Source of the DNA: Paraburkholderia sp. Ac-20340
GTDB taxonomy: Bacteria; Pseudomonadota; Gammaproteobacteria; Burkholderiales; Burkholderiaceae
Assembly (NCBI RefSeq): GCF_017104965.1
Contig: NZ_JAAGPR010000025.1
Span: forward strand, 58,748 to 122,747
Direction: 5' to 3'
Length of the DNA: 64,000 nucleotides
The first letter of the stretch is position 1. Every line of letters begins with the position of its first letter. The translations under genes were made by a program, and so were the position numbers. The notes below the pieces were generated by a model, which searched no databases, was not told the origin of the DNA, and saw only the letters and a program-made list of their open reading frames with translations. Below, piece by piece: positions 35,829 to 45,395 of this stretch.

Positions 35829-36227
35829 TTAAAAGATCACGCCCGAATGCAGGATCACATTCGCGTAAGGGCTGCACTCGCCGGTGCGGATCACCGCTTT
35901 TGCCTCGCGGCAGCGGCGCTTGAATTCCTCGTGCGGGACTTCTTCGATGGCGATCTGCGCTGCGGCCAGCTCGCGGCTCCTGGCGACCACGGCGGCGTTA
36001 TGCGTCTGCGCTTCGCTCGCGAACACGGCGCGCTCGGCCTTGAAATCGGCGAGGAGGCTGTCGAGCACGTCGAAGAAACCGGGCACGCCCAGCGTGAGCG
36101 ACACGTCGATACATTCGACGCCCGCCGGGATCGGCAGACCGCAATCGGCGATCACGATGCTGTCGGTATGGCCCATGCCGGCCAGCACGCGCGCGATGTC
36201 GCGGTTCAGATGTCCTTGTTTTTTCAT
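35829..36227 (-). CDS. rbsD: D-ribose pyranase
   Basis: A 132-residue RbsD protein that interconverts the pyranose and furanose forms of ribose so that it can be phosphorylated. MKKQGHLNRDIARVLAGMGHTDSIVIADCGLPIP contains the catalytic His of the family, and YANVILHSGVIF is the typical end. The start was set at ATG 36227 for the family N-terminus. Confidence 0.93.
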   Translation of the reverse strand: MKKQGHLNRDIARVLAGMGHTDSIVIADCGLPIPAGVECIDVSLTLGVPGFFDVLDSLLADFKAERAVFASEAQTHNAAVVARSRELAAAQIAIEEVPHEEFKRRCREAKAVIRTGECSPYANVILHSGVIF

Positions 36228-36291
36228 TGCACTTTCTATTGCTTCAAACGGCGGCGTCAAACCGCGGCTTCAAACTGCGGATAACCGCGAT

Positions 36292-37182
36292 TTACGATTG
36301 CTGGGCCAGAAACTGTTCGAGTTCGGCGAGCGTGGGCATGCCGCCCTGCGCGCCCGGGCGCGTTACGGACAGCGCGCCGGCTGCATTCGCGCGCAGCACG
36401 GCGGCTTCGATGCCCAGATGCCAGAACGCCGCCATCGCGCCATTGAAGGTATCGCCCGCGCCGGTCGAATCGACGGCCTCGACCGTAAAACCCGGTTGAT
36501 GCACGAGCGTGCCGTCGGCCTGGGTGAAATACGCGCCTTCCTTGCCATGCGTCATCGCGATGCGGCCGGGCATGCGCGCGAGCACTTCGGCCCACCAGCC
36601 GGCCGGCGTCTGCAGCGCCGTGGCGAGTTCGTGTTCGTTCGGCGTCAGAAGCGTGGTGAGCGAAACCAGTTCGTCGCTCAGCGCAACGGCGGGCGCGGGA
36701 TTCAGGAAGGACGGCTTGCCGTGTTCGCGGGCGCGGCGCGCGGCGTGCAGCACGGTGTCGAGCGGCACTTCGAGTTGCGCGAGGATCACGTCGGCGTTGG
36801 CGAACGCGTCGCTCGCACGGTCGATGTCTTCCGGCGACAGTTCGTTGTTCGCGCCTGGCACGACGATGATGGCGTTGTCGCCGCCCGAGAGCGTGATCGA
36901 CGCCACGCCGGTCGCTTCCTTGCCGGTGCGGATGTGGCTCACATCGATGCCTTCGCGCGCAAGCGTCGCTTTCATCGCGGCGCCGAATGCGTCGTCGCCC
37001 ACGCAGCCGACCATCGTGACATCGGCGCCCAGACGCGCGGCGGCCACCGCCTGGTTCGCGCCCTTGCCGCCGGGAAAGGTCGCGAAACGCGAGCCGAACA
37101 GCGTTTCGCCAAGCCGCGGAAACGTGTCGGTCGTGACGACCATGTCCATATTGATGCTGCCCACCACTACGACGCGTGCCAT
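36292..37182 (-). CDS. rbsK: Ribokinase
   Basis: A 296-residue PfkB-family kinase that converts ribose to ribose 5-phosphate. The N-terminal VVGSINMDMVVTTDTFPRLGET, the sugar-binding FPGGKGANQAVAAARLG and the ATP and anion-hole motif DSTGAGDTFNGAM with the catalytic Asp are present. GGAGGAAG precedes ATG 37182. It is the first gene of the operon; the leader up to about 37320 should hold the promoter, and GCT...AGC arms around AAACGT at 37262-37278 are a weak LacI-type operator candidate. Confidence 0.93.
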   Translation of the reverse strand: MARVVVVGSINMDMVVTTDTFPRLGETLFGSRFATFPGGKGANQAVAAARLGADVTMVGCVGDDAFGAAMKATLAREGIDVSHIRTGKEATGVASITLSGGDNAIIVVPGANNELSPEDIDRASDAFANADVILAQLEVPLDTVLHAARRAREHGKPSFLNPAPAVALSDELVSLTTLLTPNEHELATALQTPAGWWAEVLARMPGRIAMTHGKEGAYFTQADGTLVHQPGFTVEAVDSTGAGDTFNGAMAAFWHLGIEAAVLRANAAGALSVTRPGAQGGMPTLAELEQFLAQQS

Positions 37183-37377
37183 GGCACTTCCTCCACCGCG
37201 TGCGATCCGCTTTGCCGACCGACTGTTGTCGATCACTTCGCAGACCGTGATTTTTTACTGTGCTAAAACGTACTCAGCTTGGGAGCGCATTTATACCAGA
37301 GTCCTCACCGACGGGAAATAGCTCCCAGGGTATTACCCGATACATCAGAACAAATAGGGCAGCGTGCAGAAATAGCC

Positions 37378-38376
37378 TTAAAAACTAATGGTCGCGGTAA
37401 CACTATCCGTGTAAGTCCCCGGCTGGGGCGTGCTTTGCGCGGGAACCACGCCATACATCGTAAAAGAGGCCGTGTTGCCGGAACCGGTTCCAGTGACTGC
37501 GCTCGTTCCATTGCTGCCATCGCCCCAGGGTGTCGCGTGCTGCGCATCCGAATAGATCTGATAGCCGACTGTCGCGCTGCCGCCCGACAACACCATCGTG
37601 CGCGCGTTCACCGCATTGCTCGATCCGCCGTTCAGGCTGATCTTGAACGCGTCGCCGCTGGTGCATTGCGCGGTGATCGTGCCGGTCGCCGACAACGCGC
37701 TGCTCAACACGCCGGCCGCCGGAAACACGATATTGCTCGCGCTGATATTGCAGTTGTTGGTGACCGTGGCGCTCGCCGTGAAGGCCAGCGACCCGCCGCT
37801 CGTGGTCAGCGACGAACAGCCCGGCGGCCCGAGAATCCCCAGCAGGTAATAACCGTACATCAACGACGTTTCGGCGCCGCTGAAGCTGTGCGAATAGACC
37901 GTGTCGCCATTGTTCGCCGTGGGCACGGTGGGCTGATTCGCGGCGATCTGACCGTAGTACGTTATCGAGGCCGTGGTACTGGTGCCGAGCAACGGCTGCT
38001 GCAAGGTCACCGAGATCGGCGTGGTCGCCGCGCCCGTCGAGCCCCACGAAATCGAATGCGCCTGATCGCTGTAGAGATCGTATTGCATCGTCGCCGTGCC
38101 GCCGGTCTGCGTGAGCACGCGCGGCTGCGTGGCGTTGAGGTTCAGGCACACGAGCGCGGTCGGCGCGAGCGACACCACGGTCCAGTTGCAGGTCACGTTG
38201 ATCGTGCCGGAACCGTTCACGGCCGCGCGCGTGATCGGGCTCACCGTGCCGAAGCTGATCGACGACACCGTCGCCGTGCAGGTCTGCGCGTGCGCGCGGC
38301 CCGGCATCAGCGTGGCGAGCACGCACAGCAGCACACTGGCACACAGCATGACGAGGCGATGGCGGGAACGGCTCAT
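37378..38376 (-). CDS. Fimbrial tip protein with two spore-coat-U domains (CsuE-like)
   Basis: A 332-residue exported protein with a signal peptide ending in PGRAHA and two SCPU domains. The first starts QTCTATVSSISFGTVSP and the second NNCNISASNIVFPAAGVL; both end in a beta-strand pattern such as SITYYGQIAA and SFTMYGVVPAQSTPQPGTYTDSVTATISF. A two-domain subunit at the end of a chaperone-usher operon is probably the tip adhesin, as CsuE is. Its ATG overlaps the usher stop in ATGA. Confidence 0.85.
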   Translation of the reverse strand: MSRSRHRLVMLCASVLLCVLATLMPGRAHAQTCTATVSSISFGTVSPITRAAVNGSGTINVTCNWTVVSLAPTALVCLNLNATQPRVLTQTGGTATMQYDLYSDQAHSISWGSTGAATTPISVTLQQPLLGTSTTASITYYGQIAANQPTVPTANNGDTVYSHSFSGAETSLMYGYYLLGILGPPGCSSLTTSGGSLAFTASATVTNNCNISASNIVFPAAGVLSSALSATGTITAQCTSGDAFKISLNGGSSNAVNARTMVLSGGSATVGYQIYSDAQHATPWGDGSNGTSAVTGTGSGNTASFTMYGVVPAQSTPQPGTYTDSVTATISF

Positions 38377-40802
38377 GGTGAATCTCCAGAAACGGTTTGG
38401 CAGGTGAGCGGGCCGTAGGTCGGCAGCGAGCCGTCGGTCGGCCGCACGTAGCGGAACGAAGCCGCGCAATGGATCGCGCCCTTGCCGCTCGTCGCGCTCA
38501 CGCTCAGGTGGTTATCGGCCTGCAGGTTTTCGATGAAGGTCAGGCCGTCGTAGCCGACGATCGTGTCCGAGCCGCTTTCTTCGTGATGCACGCGCGCGCC
38601 CGGCGGCATCAACGCGCCGTCGGGTCCGCGCAGGATCACGGAAGCCGCGCGATACTGCGTGACCTTGAAGCTCGCGAGCACGCCCGATTGCGACTTCGGC
38701 ACGACATTCGCGCGCGTCGTGGCGATACGCGCTTCGGCGGGCAAGCCCATGCTGTCCACGCTGATGAGGTTGTTCTGATAGGCGTTGAGGTCGGGCACCA
38801 GCAGGTGGCCACGCGAATCCGTGGTGCCGATCACGCGGTTTTCGTGCAGCACGGGCACGCCCGCGATGCCGTCGGTGGAAACCAGCGCGAAGCCATCGTC
38901 GATACGCCGCGCGGGCAGCGCCGACCCGTCCATCACAACCAGCGCGCCGGTGACGTCGAGCGATCCGGCCATATGTCCATCGAGCGCCTGACCGAGCGCC
39001 GTGACCTGCCCGTAGCGCCCGAGATACTGCACCTGGCCCTGCTGATAGTGCGAGGCGTTGTTGCCGCCGTCCTGCACCATCCAGCCCCAGCCGCCGTCGT
39101 AGTCGGGCGCGCGCGACGCGTTGACGTTCCAGGTGCCCTGCCCGTTCTGACGCCCGCCGCTGGCGTTGATCGACGCGTTATTGCCCAGCCCCATGCTGGC
39201 GCTGAGAAACACGCCCGACGAGCCACGCGACGCAAAATCGCGATACGCCGACACGCTCAGCGAAACCAGATTTCGCAAACTGACCGTATAGGATACCGAA
39301 CCAATATGCGACGCCACCACATCGGGATACCGATAACCGATGTAGCTCAGCGCGATCGTCTGCGCGCCCGGCAGCGGCACGCTCACGGTGGCACGATCGG
39401 TCGCCAGCGGCACAGGCGAACCATCGCGCGCGGCCAGATCGCCGTAATGACGCGTCGCGCGCAACGTGCTCAATTCGACTGAAAACGCCTGCGTGATCAG
39501 TTGATACCCCAAGCCGACCTGTGCGCCCGAAAGATGCCCGGTCGACGCCGCCAGCGATCCGTTGATCACACCCAGTTGGCCGATGCGCACCAGCGCGCCC
39601 GCGCCGGCATCGTAGAGACCGCCGGTGACTTCGGCGTGCGCTTCGACCGTCAGGCGGTCGCTGATGCCGTGCCGCATCGATGCGCTCGCAACCGGATGCG
39701 GATCGTAGTTGAACGACTCCACGCCGTAATCGCGGCGCAGAAAACCCGCCTCGACGGAATAGCTCGACAGCCCCGCCGCCAGCAGACGCGTATCGATATA
39801 AAGCGGCACCGTGGTCGTCACCGCGCGCCCGAGCGGATCGCGCGTGATGACCGTCGCCTCGCCCGCGCCCGTGATGCCCGGCACGTTGCTGATGACGAAC
39901 GGACCGCCCGGCACCGAGCCGGAAAACTGCCGGACGTTGTTCACATAGAGATCGACCGACGACGGCACCACAGCCGAACCGGAAAGCGACGGCACCGGAA
40001 ACGTCACCAGATCCGGGCGCAGTGCGAAATTGCTGCGCCACTGGAAGCCGCCAATCCGCAGCGAACGGCTCCAGTCCAGCGACGAGGAAATCGTGTCGCC
40101 CACCTGCGCGGTCGTGAGCGTGGTCGCATTCGAGGTCTGCCACGAAGTATCGAAACGCACGTAGCGATGCATATCGCGGTAGAGATACGCGGTGCCGGTA
40201 TTGCTGAACACGCCATACGGATCGAAGTAGCGCTCTTCGGACCATAGCGCCGCCTGCGTGTCGCCGGCATTTTCCACATAGGCGTCGTAGTTCAGCACGA
40301 GGCCGCGCGAGGCGCTGGCCTGCGGGGCTTTTTCGAGCGCGCGCGTGTCGAACACATAGGCTTTGCGCAAGGCATCGGGCGCTTCGATGGCGATCGACTG
40401 GGTGGTCTCGTCGTAGTGGTAATGCAGGCCCGGCAGACTGTCGAGCGCGATATCGCTGGCGCCGGCTTTGCCCAGCGCGCCGCTACGCGTTTCGAGCGGC
40501 ATGTCGGGTACGCGCAGGCCGATGGTGTCGAGATCGGCGGGATCGGCATAGAGCCGTCCATCGCGTTGTCGGAAATGCGCGATCAGCGCGGTGCGGTCGC
40601 CATTGAGCGTGACTTCGAGATAGAGGTCGCTTTGCGCCGGCAACGCTCGCGCACGCGCGGCGCCCGCGAGCGTGGCGTTCGGTTCGGCGGGCGGATTGAG
40701 CACGGCTTCGGGCAACACGCCCGATGAAACTGCCGGGCCCTGCGCCCGCGCGCACGTTTGCGCGGCGAAGAACAGCACGGCAGCGAGCGAGATCGCCTTC
40801 AA
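38373..40802 (-). CDS. Outer-membrane fimbrial usher (Csu/archaic type)
   Basis: An approximately 809-residue usher that exports and polymerises fimbrial subunits. The N-terminal domain (LYLEVTLNGDRTALIAHFRQRDGRLYADPADL), the middle beta-barrel with FVISNVPGITGAGEATVITRDPLGR, and C-terminal domains are visible. The start is taken as TTG 40802, which follows GAGAAGG and gives a clean signal peptide (KAISLAAVLFFAAQTCARA). The open frame reaches an earlier TTG at 40868 without a clear ribosome site. Confidence 0.88.
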   Translation of the reverse strand: MKAISLAAVLFFAAQTCARAQGPAVSSGVLPEAVLNPPAEPNATLAGAARARALPAQSDLYLEVTLNGDRTALIAHFRQRDGRLYADPADLDTIGLRVPDMPLETRSGALGKAGASDIALDSLPGLHYHYDETTQSIAIEAPDALRKAYVFDTRALEKAPQASASRGLVLNYDAYVENAGDTQAALWSEERYFDPYGVFSNTGTAYLYRDMHRYVRFDTSWQTSNATTLTTAQVGDTISSSLDWSRSLRIGGFQWRSNFALRPDLVTFPVPSLSGSAVVPSSVDLYVNNVRQFSGSVPGGPFVISNVPGITGAGEATVITRDPLGRAVTTTVPLYIDTRLLAAGLSSYSVEAGFLRRDYGVESFNYDPHPVASASMRHGISDRLTVEAHAEVTGGLYDAGAGALVRIGQLGVINGSLAASTGHLSGAQVGLGYQLITQAFSVELSTLRATRHYGDLAARDGSPVPLATDRATVSVPLPGAQTIALSYIGYRYPDVVASHIGSVSYTVSLRNLVSLSVSAYRDFASRGSSGVFLSASMGLGNNASINASGGRQNGQGTWNVNASRAPDYDGGWGWMVQDGGNNASHYQQGQVQYLGRYGQVTALGQALDGHMAGSLDVTGALVVMDGSALPARRIDDGFALVSTDGIAGVPVLHENRVIGTTDSRGHLLVPDLNAYQNNLISVDSMGLPAEARIATTRANVVPKSQSGVLASFKVTQYRAASVILRGPDGALMPPGARVHHEESGSDTIVGYDGLTFIENLQADNHLSVSATSGKGAIHCAASFRYVRPTDGSLPTYGPLTCQTVSGDSP

Positions 40803-41015
40803 TGGATGAGCCTTCTCTCGCTTGAAGCGCCGCGTCAATTGATTCGCAATCCTTGTCGAAGGAAACAAGCCGATGGAAACCGCATCGCAGGCGGCGGAAG
40901 AGGCTCAAACCCTGTTTGCACAGCCAGCCGGGCAGACGCACGCGCGCGCAGACGCGCTTCCCGCGGCGCGCACAGGCGCAGGCGAAACCGCCATTCACGG
41001 CAGGAACAGAGCAGC

Positions 41016-41750
41016 CTAATGGCTCAGCACGGCCGCCTCGGTCTGCTGCGCGTTGACTGCGGCGCGGACCTTGAGCGGACCGTTGAGGTCGGCGGATGTG
41101 GGCAGCGCGAGCGGAAACTCGCGCATCGAACCGGCCAGCGCATAACCGAGCAGGCCACGGTTGATCGGGAACGCATGCCCCGCGCCATCGACGATCTCGA
41201 CGCCCGCGATCTGCGCGCGTCGCCCGCCCGTGTTCGCGACTTCGAGCAACCAGCCCGCCTCGCCATGGCGCAGACGCCACGCTAGATTGGGCTGACGCGC
41301 CGGACCGCTGCCCGGATCGATAAAAACCGGCACCGAGTAGCGCAGCCGGATCGCCACGCCACTGGACGGCGTCGCGTCAGGCTCGGGCAGTTCGTCGATC
41401 AAGATGCGATAGCTCTGCTCGACGCTGCTCGCGCCCGGCACCGTGCGCACGAGCCGCACGAGTTGCTCGGCACCCGCGCCGATTTCGATCAGCGGCGGGC
41501 TCGCGACCACGTCCTGGGTGGGCGTGAGCGCATCTTCACCGCCCGCCTGGCTCCAGCGATAGACGCGGACCTGGCCGTAAATCGGCTTGCTGCCCGAATT
41601 GCGCAGCGTGAGGCCCGAGGCGTTGGCGTCGGCGGCCAGATCGACCATCACGGGCGAAATCTGCAGGGTGGCGGCCTGCGCGCTGCCCAGACACGCGGCC
41701 ACGGCAGCGCCGGCAAGCGCAAGGTTCAGGAGACGATGGAGCACGCGCAT
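41016..41750 (-). CDS. Fimbrial periplasmic chaperone (Csu/archaic type)
   Basis: A 244-residue PapD-like chaperone with a signal peptide (LALAGAAVAACLGSAQA). The first Ig domain starts TLQISPVMVDLAADANASGLTLRN, and RLVRTVPGASSVEQSYRILIDELP is the typical F1-G1 region with the subunit-binding strand. The Arg in the inter-domain cleft is probably in PIYGQVRVYRW. It lies between the pilin and the usher genes. Confidence 0.88.
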   Translation of the reverse strand: MRVLHRLLNLALAGAAVAACLGSAQAATLQISPVMVDLAADANASGLTLRNSGSKPIYGQVRVYRWSQAGGEDALTPTQDVVASPPLIEIGAGAEQLVRLVRTVPGASSVEQSYRILIDELPEPDATPSSGVAIRLRYSVPVFIDPGSGPARQPNLAWRLRHGEAGWLLEVANTGGRRAQIAGVEIVDGAGHAFPINRGLLGYALAGSMREFPLALPTSADLNGPLKVRAAVNAQQTEAAVLSH

Positions 41751-41764
41751 GGTGTGCCCCGCGA

Positions 41765-42289
41765 CTAGAAGTAGACCGTCGCGGTGACGGTCGTTTGATA
41801 GGTGTCCGGACGCGGCGTGGTCTGGACCGGAATCTGGCCGTAGACGTTGATCGACTGCACGCTGCCCGAGCCCGTGCCGCCAACGGTATTGGTGCCCTGC
41901 GTATTGCCCCAGACCGTCGTGTGGCCCGAATCCTGATAGAGCTGGAAGCCCACCGTGGTCGAGGTATTGCCGCTGGCCGTGCCGGCCATCAGGCGGCTCG
42001 TCACGGTCGAACCGCTCACCGTGCCGGCGTCGAGCCCGACGTTGTACGGCGTGGTGTTGGTGCAATCGACGGCCACCGTGGTCTGCTGGTTCAGCGCCGT
42101 CGTCAGCACGCCGTTGGTGCCGAAGGCCAGCGGATTCGCACTGATCGTGCAGTTGGCCTGCAGCGTCAGGGAAACGAGGAACGTCGCCGTGGCGGTGCCG
42201 TTCGAATAGGTCGCGGCATCCGCAGTTGCCGCGATGGGGCCGCCGATCAGCGCGACCGTGATGACGCTCGTCAGGAGTTTCTGTTTCAT
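41765..42289 (-). CDS. Major fimbrial subunit, spore-coat-U domain protein
   Basis: A 174-residue exported pilin. The signal peptide ends in ATADA, followed by ATATFLVSLTLQANCTISANPLAFG and the C-terminal donor-strand type end VYGQIPVQTTPRPDTYQTTVTATVYF. The conserved Cys pair (NCTI and DCTN) forms the usual SCPU disulfide. As the first gene, with one SCPU domain, it is probably the main shaft subunit. The operon has four genes where the Acinetobacter Csu locus has six. Confidence 0.87.
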   Translation of the reverse strand: MKQKLLTSVITVALIGGPIAATADAATYSNGTATATFLVSLTLQANCTISANPLAFGTNGVLTTALNQQTTVAVDCTNTTPYNVGLDAGTVSGSTVTSRLMAGTASGNTSTTVGFQLYQDSGHTTVWGNTQGTNTVGGTGSGSVQSINVYGQIPVQTTPRPDTYQTTVTATVYF

Positions 42290-43018
42290 TGCTTCGGCCC
42301 TCTCTCAGGCATCCGCGTCGTTCTGGCGACGCGTTATGTATTCAAACTTCCCCGTCTCTTGTCGCGGTGGTCCGCGAATCCCGTCCGGTTTGCAACGCAT
42401 CATTTCGCAATCACAACGATTTCTGACGCATCTACCCGGGTTTACGGCGTATGCAATTTTTTCCTGAAGGAAAACGCACGACTTCTTAACCAGGCAGTTA
42501 CCCTGCGACATTTATGCGAATCTGGTTTCACCGTCTTTTAGTGAATTCTAGGCAGATATCTTCGACTCATTACCGCGATAAGACGTGCTTTATACGGGCA
42601 CTTCGCGCAATCGCTTCGTAGTCCACGCAATCGATTTTTATCGACGTCATGCGGCACGCATGTTCGGAGCCGCGCGGCCATTCGCTGAGCGCGCAATGAG
42701 TCCCTGAAATGCTGACGAAATCAGCAAGATTTACTGTGCGGGAAAGCCCTGCAGCGCGCAAACGTGTGCGTTGAAATGCGCGGTAATTCGATCGCGCGCG
42801 GCGATGGCGATTCCATTAAAAAAATGCGCTCACGGGAAAATCGATGCGCCGGTAATCAACCATCGCAGACGGCATTTGAAACCCGCCGAAACATGTCGCG
42901 CCTGCCCCGGGACAACGCGCCCCTCGGCAAAAACGCGCAAAGTGGCCTAAACTGGCGCCCTCGCACTTCGCGGCGGTCCAAACGCTGCCGCTTAACCCGG
43001 TTTTCAGGTATCACAGAC
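42290..43018. other. Intergenic region between the fimbrial operon and msrC
   Basis: About 730 bases with no convincing gene. It carries the leftward fimbrial promoter and the rightward msrC promoter. A near-palindrome TTTTCCT/AGGAAAA (42460-42475) could be a regulator site for the fimbriae. The base composition is lower in GC than in the genes. Two short minus-strand frames (42305-42511, 42570-42761) have no ribosome site and no recognisable sequence. Confidence 0.5.
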
Positions 43019-43519
43019 ATGTTTTCGCTTTCCGACGCCCTGCCCGCAGAAAAATCCGCCCTCTACGCGACGCTCGCCGCCCAGGCGCGCTCGCTGATCG
43101 AAGGCGAAACCGATGCGATCGCCAACGCGGCCAACTTCTCGTCGCTGGTGTACAACTCGCTCGAAGGGCTCAACTGGGCCGGCTTCTACTTCTTCGACGG
43201 CAAGGAACTGGTGGTCGGTCCGTTCCAGGGCAAGCCCGCCTGCGTGCGCATTCCGCTGAGCAAGGGCGTGTGCGGCACGGCAGCGCAGACGCGCGAAATC
43301 CAGCTGGTGCCCGACGTCCACGCCTTCCCGGGCCACATCGCCTGCGATTCGGCGTCGCAATCGGAAATCGTCGTGCCGCTGGTCGCGGCTGACGGCTCGC
43401 TGATCGGCGTGTGGGACGTGGACAGCCCGCTGCTCGCGCGCTTCGACGACGAAGACGCCAAAGGCATGGCCGAGCTGTGCCGCGTGTTCGTCGAGTTCGG
43501 CTGGAAGAAGACTGCGTAA
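43019..43519 (+). CDS. msrC: Free methionine-(R)-sulfoxide reductase (GAF domain)
   Basis: A 166-residue GAF-domain enzyme that reduces free Met-R-sulfoxide using thioredoxin. The three catalytic or resolving cysteines of the family are at Cys75 (GKPACVRIP), Cys85 (SKGVCGTAA) and Cys109 (GHIACDS), and NWAGFYFFDGKELVVGPFQG is the GAF core. ATG 43019 gives the usual start. It faces the AraC gene tail-to-tail with 12 bases between. Confidence 0.92.
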   Translation: MFSLSDALPAEKSALYATLAAQARSLIEGETDAIANAANFSSLVYNSLEGLNWAGFYFFDGKELVVGPFQGKPACVRIPLSKGVCGTAAQTREIQLVPDVHAFPGHIACDSASQSEIVVPLVAADGSLIGVWDVDSPLLARFDDEDAKGMAELCRVFVEFGWKKTA

Positions 43520-43531
43520 GAGCAGCCTGCG

Positions 43532-44311
43532 TCAGCGATAGAACGCCGAAGGCGCGACGCCAAAATGCCGCCGGAACATGGCGGCAAACGCGCTCTGGCT
43601 CGTGTAGCCGTGATCGAGCGCAACCGCCACGATCTTCTCCCCGTGTGCGAGGCGCTCCAGCGCGAGGAAAAGCCGCGCGTGCTGCCGCCAGCGCCCGAGC
43701 GTCATGCCGGTCTCGCGCTGGAATGCGCGATGCAAGGTGCGCTCGGCCATACCGAGCAGCGCGGCCCACTGCGCCACTTCATGCGCCGCCTCGGGCGCGG
43801 CCACGATGGCATCGCATAAGCGCCGCAGGCGCGCATCGGCGGGCCAAGGCAGATACAGCGGCAAGCGCGGAATCACCGCGAGTTCCGCCAGCAACAAACG
43901 CATCAGCAGGTCATGGCGGCTTCCCGCCGCATAGTCGAGCGGCACATCGACGGCCGCGAGAATCAGCTCGCGCAACAGCGGCGGCACATCCACGACACAA
44001 CTGCCTCGCGGCAAGCCCTCGGCCGCGCCCGGCTCGATGAATACGGTACGCATGCGCACGTTGCCGCTCATGCGTACCGTGTGCTCCAGTCCCGCATCCA
44101 GCCAGACCGCGCGCGTGGGCGGCACGACCCAGCGACCTGCCTGCGCCTCGATCAGCATCACGCCTTCGATCGCATAGAGCAGTTGCGCACGCCGATGCCG
44201 ATGCGTGGCGATAAACGCACCGTGCGGATAATCGGCGGCCATGGCCGCAACCGGCATCGGCGTGTCTTCGAACGGAACGTGGACGTCTGCGGGCGGAGTG
44301 GCGATTGTCAC
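43532..44311 (-). CDS. AraC family regulator with cupin sensor domain
   Basis: A 259-residue regulator with an N-terminal cupin (FIATHRHRRAQLLYAIEGVMLIEA) and C-terminal double helix-turn-helix (AHEVAQWAALLGMAERTLHRAFQRETGMTLGRWRQ and KIVAVALDHGYTSQSAFAAMFRRHFG). The start is uncertain: GTG 44311 gives a typical length; a later ATG or an upstream ATG in the same open frame are alternatives. It is divergent from the EamA transporter gene and may control it. Confidence 0.82.
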   Translation of the reverse strand: MTIATPPADVHVPFEDTPMPVAAMAADYPHGAFIATHRHRRAQLLYAIEGVMLIEAQAGRWVVPPTRAVWLDAGLEHTVRMSGNVRMRTVFIEPGAAEGLPRGSCVVDVPPLLRELILAAVDVPLDYAAGSRHDLLMRLLLAELAVIPRLPLYLPWPADARLRRLCDAIVAAPEAAHEVAQWAALLGMAERTLHRAFQRETGMTLGRWRQHARLFLALERLAHGEKIVAVALDHGYTSQSAFAAMFRRHFGVAPSAFYR

Positions 44312-44438
44312 GATAGTCGTTGGCGGGCTTGCGGAAGTTTGGCAGTTTCGCGATAGATTTTGCCATTCTAGCGCGCGACAGGCATGAGGCATCGCACGCA
44401 TCATCGGGGTTCTTCTGGCCCTCATGAGATTGCATCCG

Positions 44439-45395
44439 ATGTCCACCGCCGCCCCGCGCCATGCGCTTTTTCCGCTCGTCGCCATCCTGCTCTGGTCGGG
44501 CAACGTGATGGTTTCGCGGCTCTCCGCGCACACCATCGACCCGTACGCCATCACGTTCTGGCGCCTCGTGCTGGCCGTCGCGCTGATGAGCCTGTTCGTG
44601 CCCGCCGCCGCCTGGCGCAACCGCGCCGCCATCGTGCCGCAATTGCCGAAGCTCGCGCTGCTCGGCCTGCTCGCCATGGCGCTGTTCCAGTGTTTGTCCT
44701 ACGCGGCGGCGAAAACCACCACGGCCACCAATATGTCGATCATGACGGCGCTGGTGCCCTTGCTCACAATGCTGCTCTCCGTCGCCTTGCTCGGCGAAAC
44801 GCCTACCGCCGGGATGACTTGCGGCGGCGTGATTTCGTTCGCGGGACTGCTCTGGCTGATCACCGCCGGGCGGCCCGCAGCGCTGCTCGCGGGCGGCGTC
44901 CATAGCGGCGATCTGCTGATGCTCGTCGCGGCGCTCGCGTATGCGCTTTATGGCGTGCTGTTGCGCCGCTGGCACGTGGGTTTGCCGTCGTGGCAATCGA
45001 CGTATTGTCAGGCGATCGCCGCGCTGCTGTTCATGCTCGTGCCGCTTTCGCGTCTGCCGATCGCCGGGGCGTTGCCCAATCGCGCCAGCCTGCCGCTGAT
45101 CGCCTATGCAGGATCGCTGGCTTCAGTCGTGCTGCCGTTTTTCTGGATGCAGGGCGTCAAGCATCTGGGCCCGAATCGCTGCAGCATGTATATGAACCTG
45201 CTGCCGGTGTTCACGGCGGCGCTGGCCGTGGGCGTATTCGGCGAGCAATTGCATGCGTATCACCTGTTGGGCGGCGTGACGGCGCTCGCGGGTGTGTTGC
45301 TCGCGCAAACGTGGCGAACGCCGCTTGCGCGATCGATACGCACGAAGCAAAAAGACAGGATTACGAATCATCCATCGATTTCAGAAAATCGATAA
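44439..45395 (+). CDS. EamA family (DMT superfamily) transporter
   Basis: A 318-residue inner-membrane protein with about 10 helices and two EamA repeats: LFPLVAILLWSGNVMVSRL starts the first, and SGDLLMLVAALAYALYGVLLRRW the second. Such proteins usually export amino acids or related metabolites. ATG 44439 (MSTAAP) is preferred to ATG 44424 on ribosome-site spacing, but both are possible. Its 3' end overlaps the 3' end of the facing LysR gene by 35 bases. Confidence 0.87.
   Translation: MSTAAPRHALFPLVAILLWSGNVMVSRLSAHTIDPYAITFWRLVLAVALMSLFVPAAAWRNRAAIVPQLPKLALLGLLAMALFQCLSYAAAKTTTATNMSIMTALVPLLTMLLSVALLGETPTAGMTCGGVISFAGLLWLITAGRPAALLAGGVHSGDLLMLVAALAYALYGVLLRRWHVGLPSWQSTYCQAIAALLFMLVPLSRLPIAGALPNRASLPLIAYAGSLASVVLPFFWMQGVKHLGPNRCSMYMNLLPVFTAALAVGVFGEQLHAYHLLGGVTALAGVLLAQTWRTPLARSIRTKQKDRITNHPSISENR

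Noticed and set aside
42570..42761. A 63-codon minus-strand frame in the long intergenic region before msrC
   Set aside because: No ribosome site, no motif, and atypical composition; kept only as part of the intergenic description.
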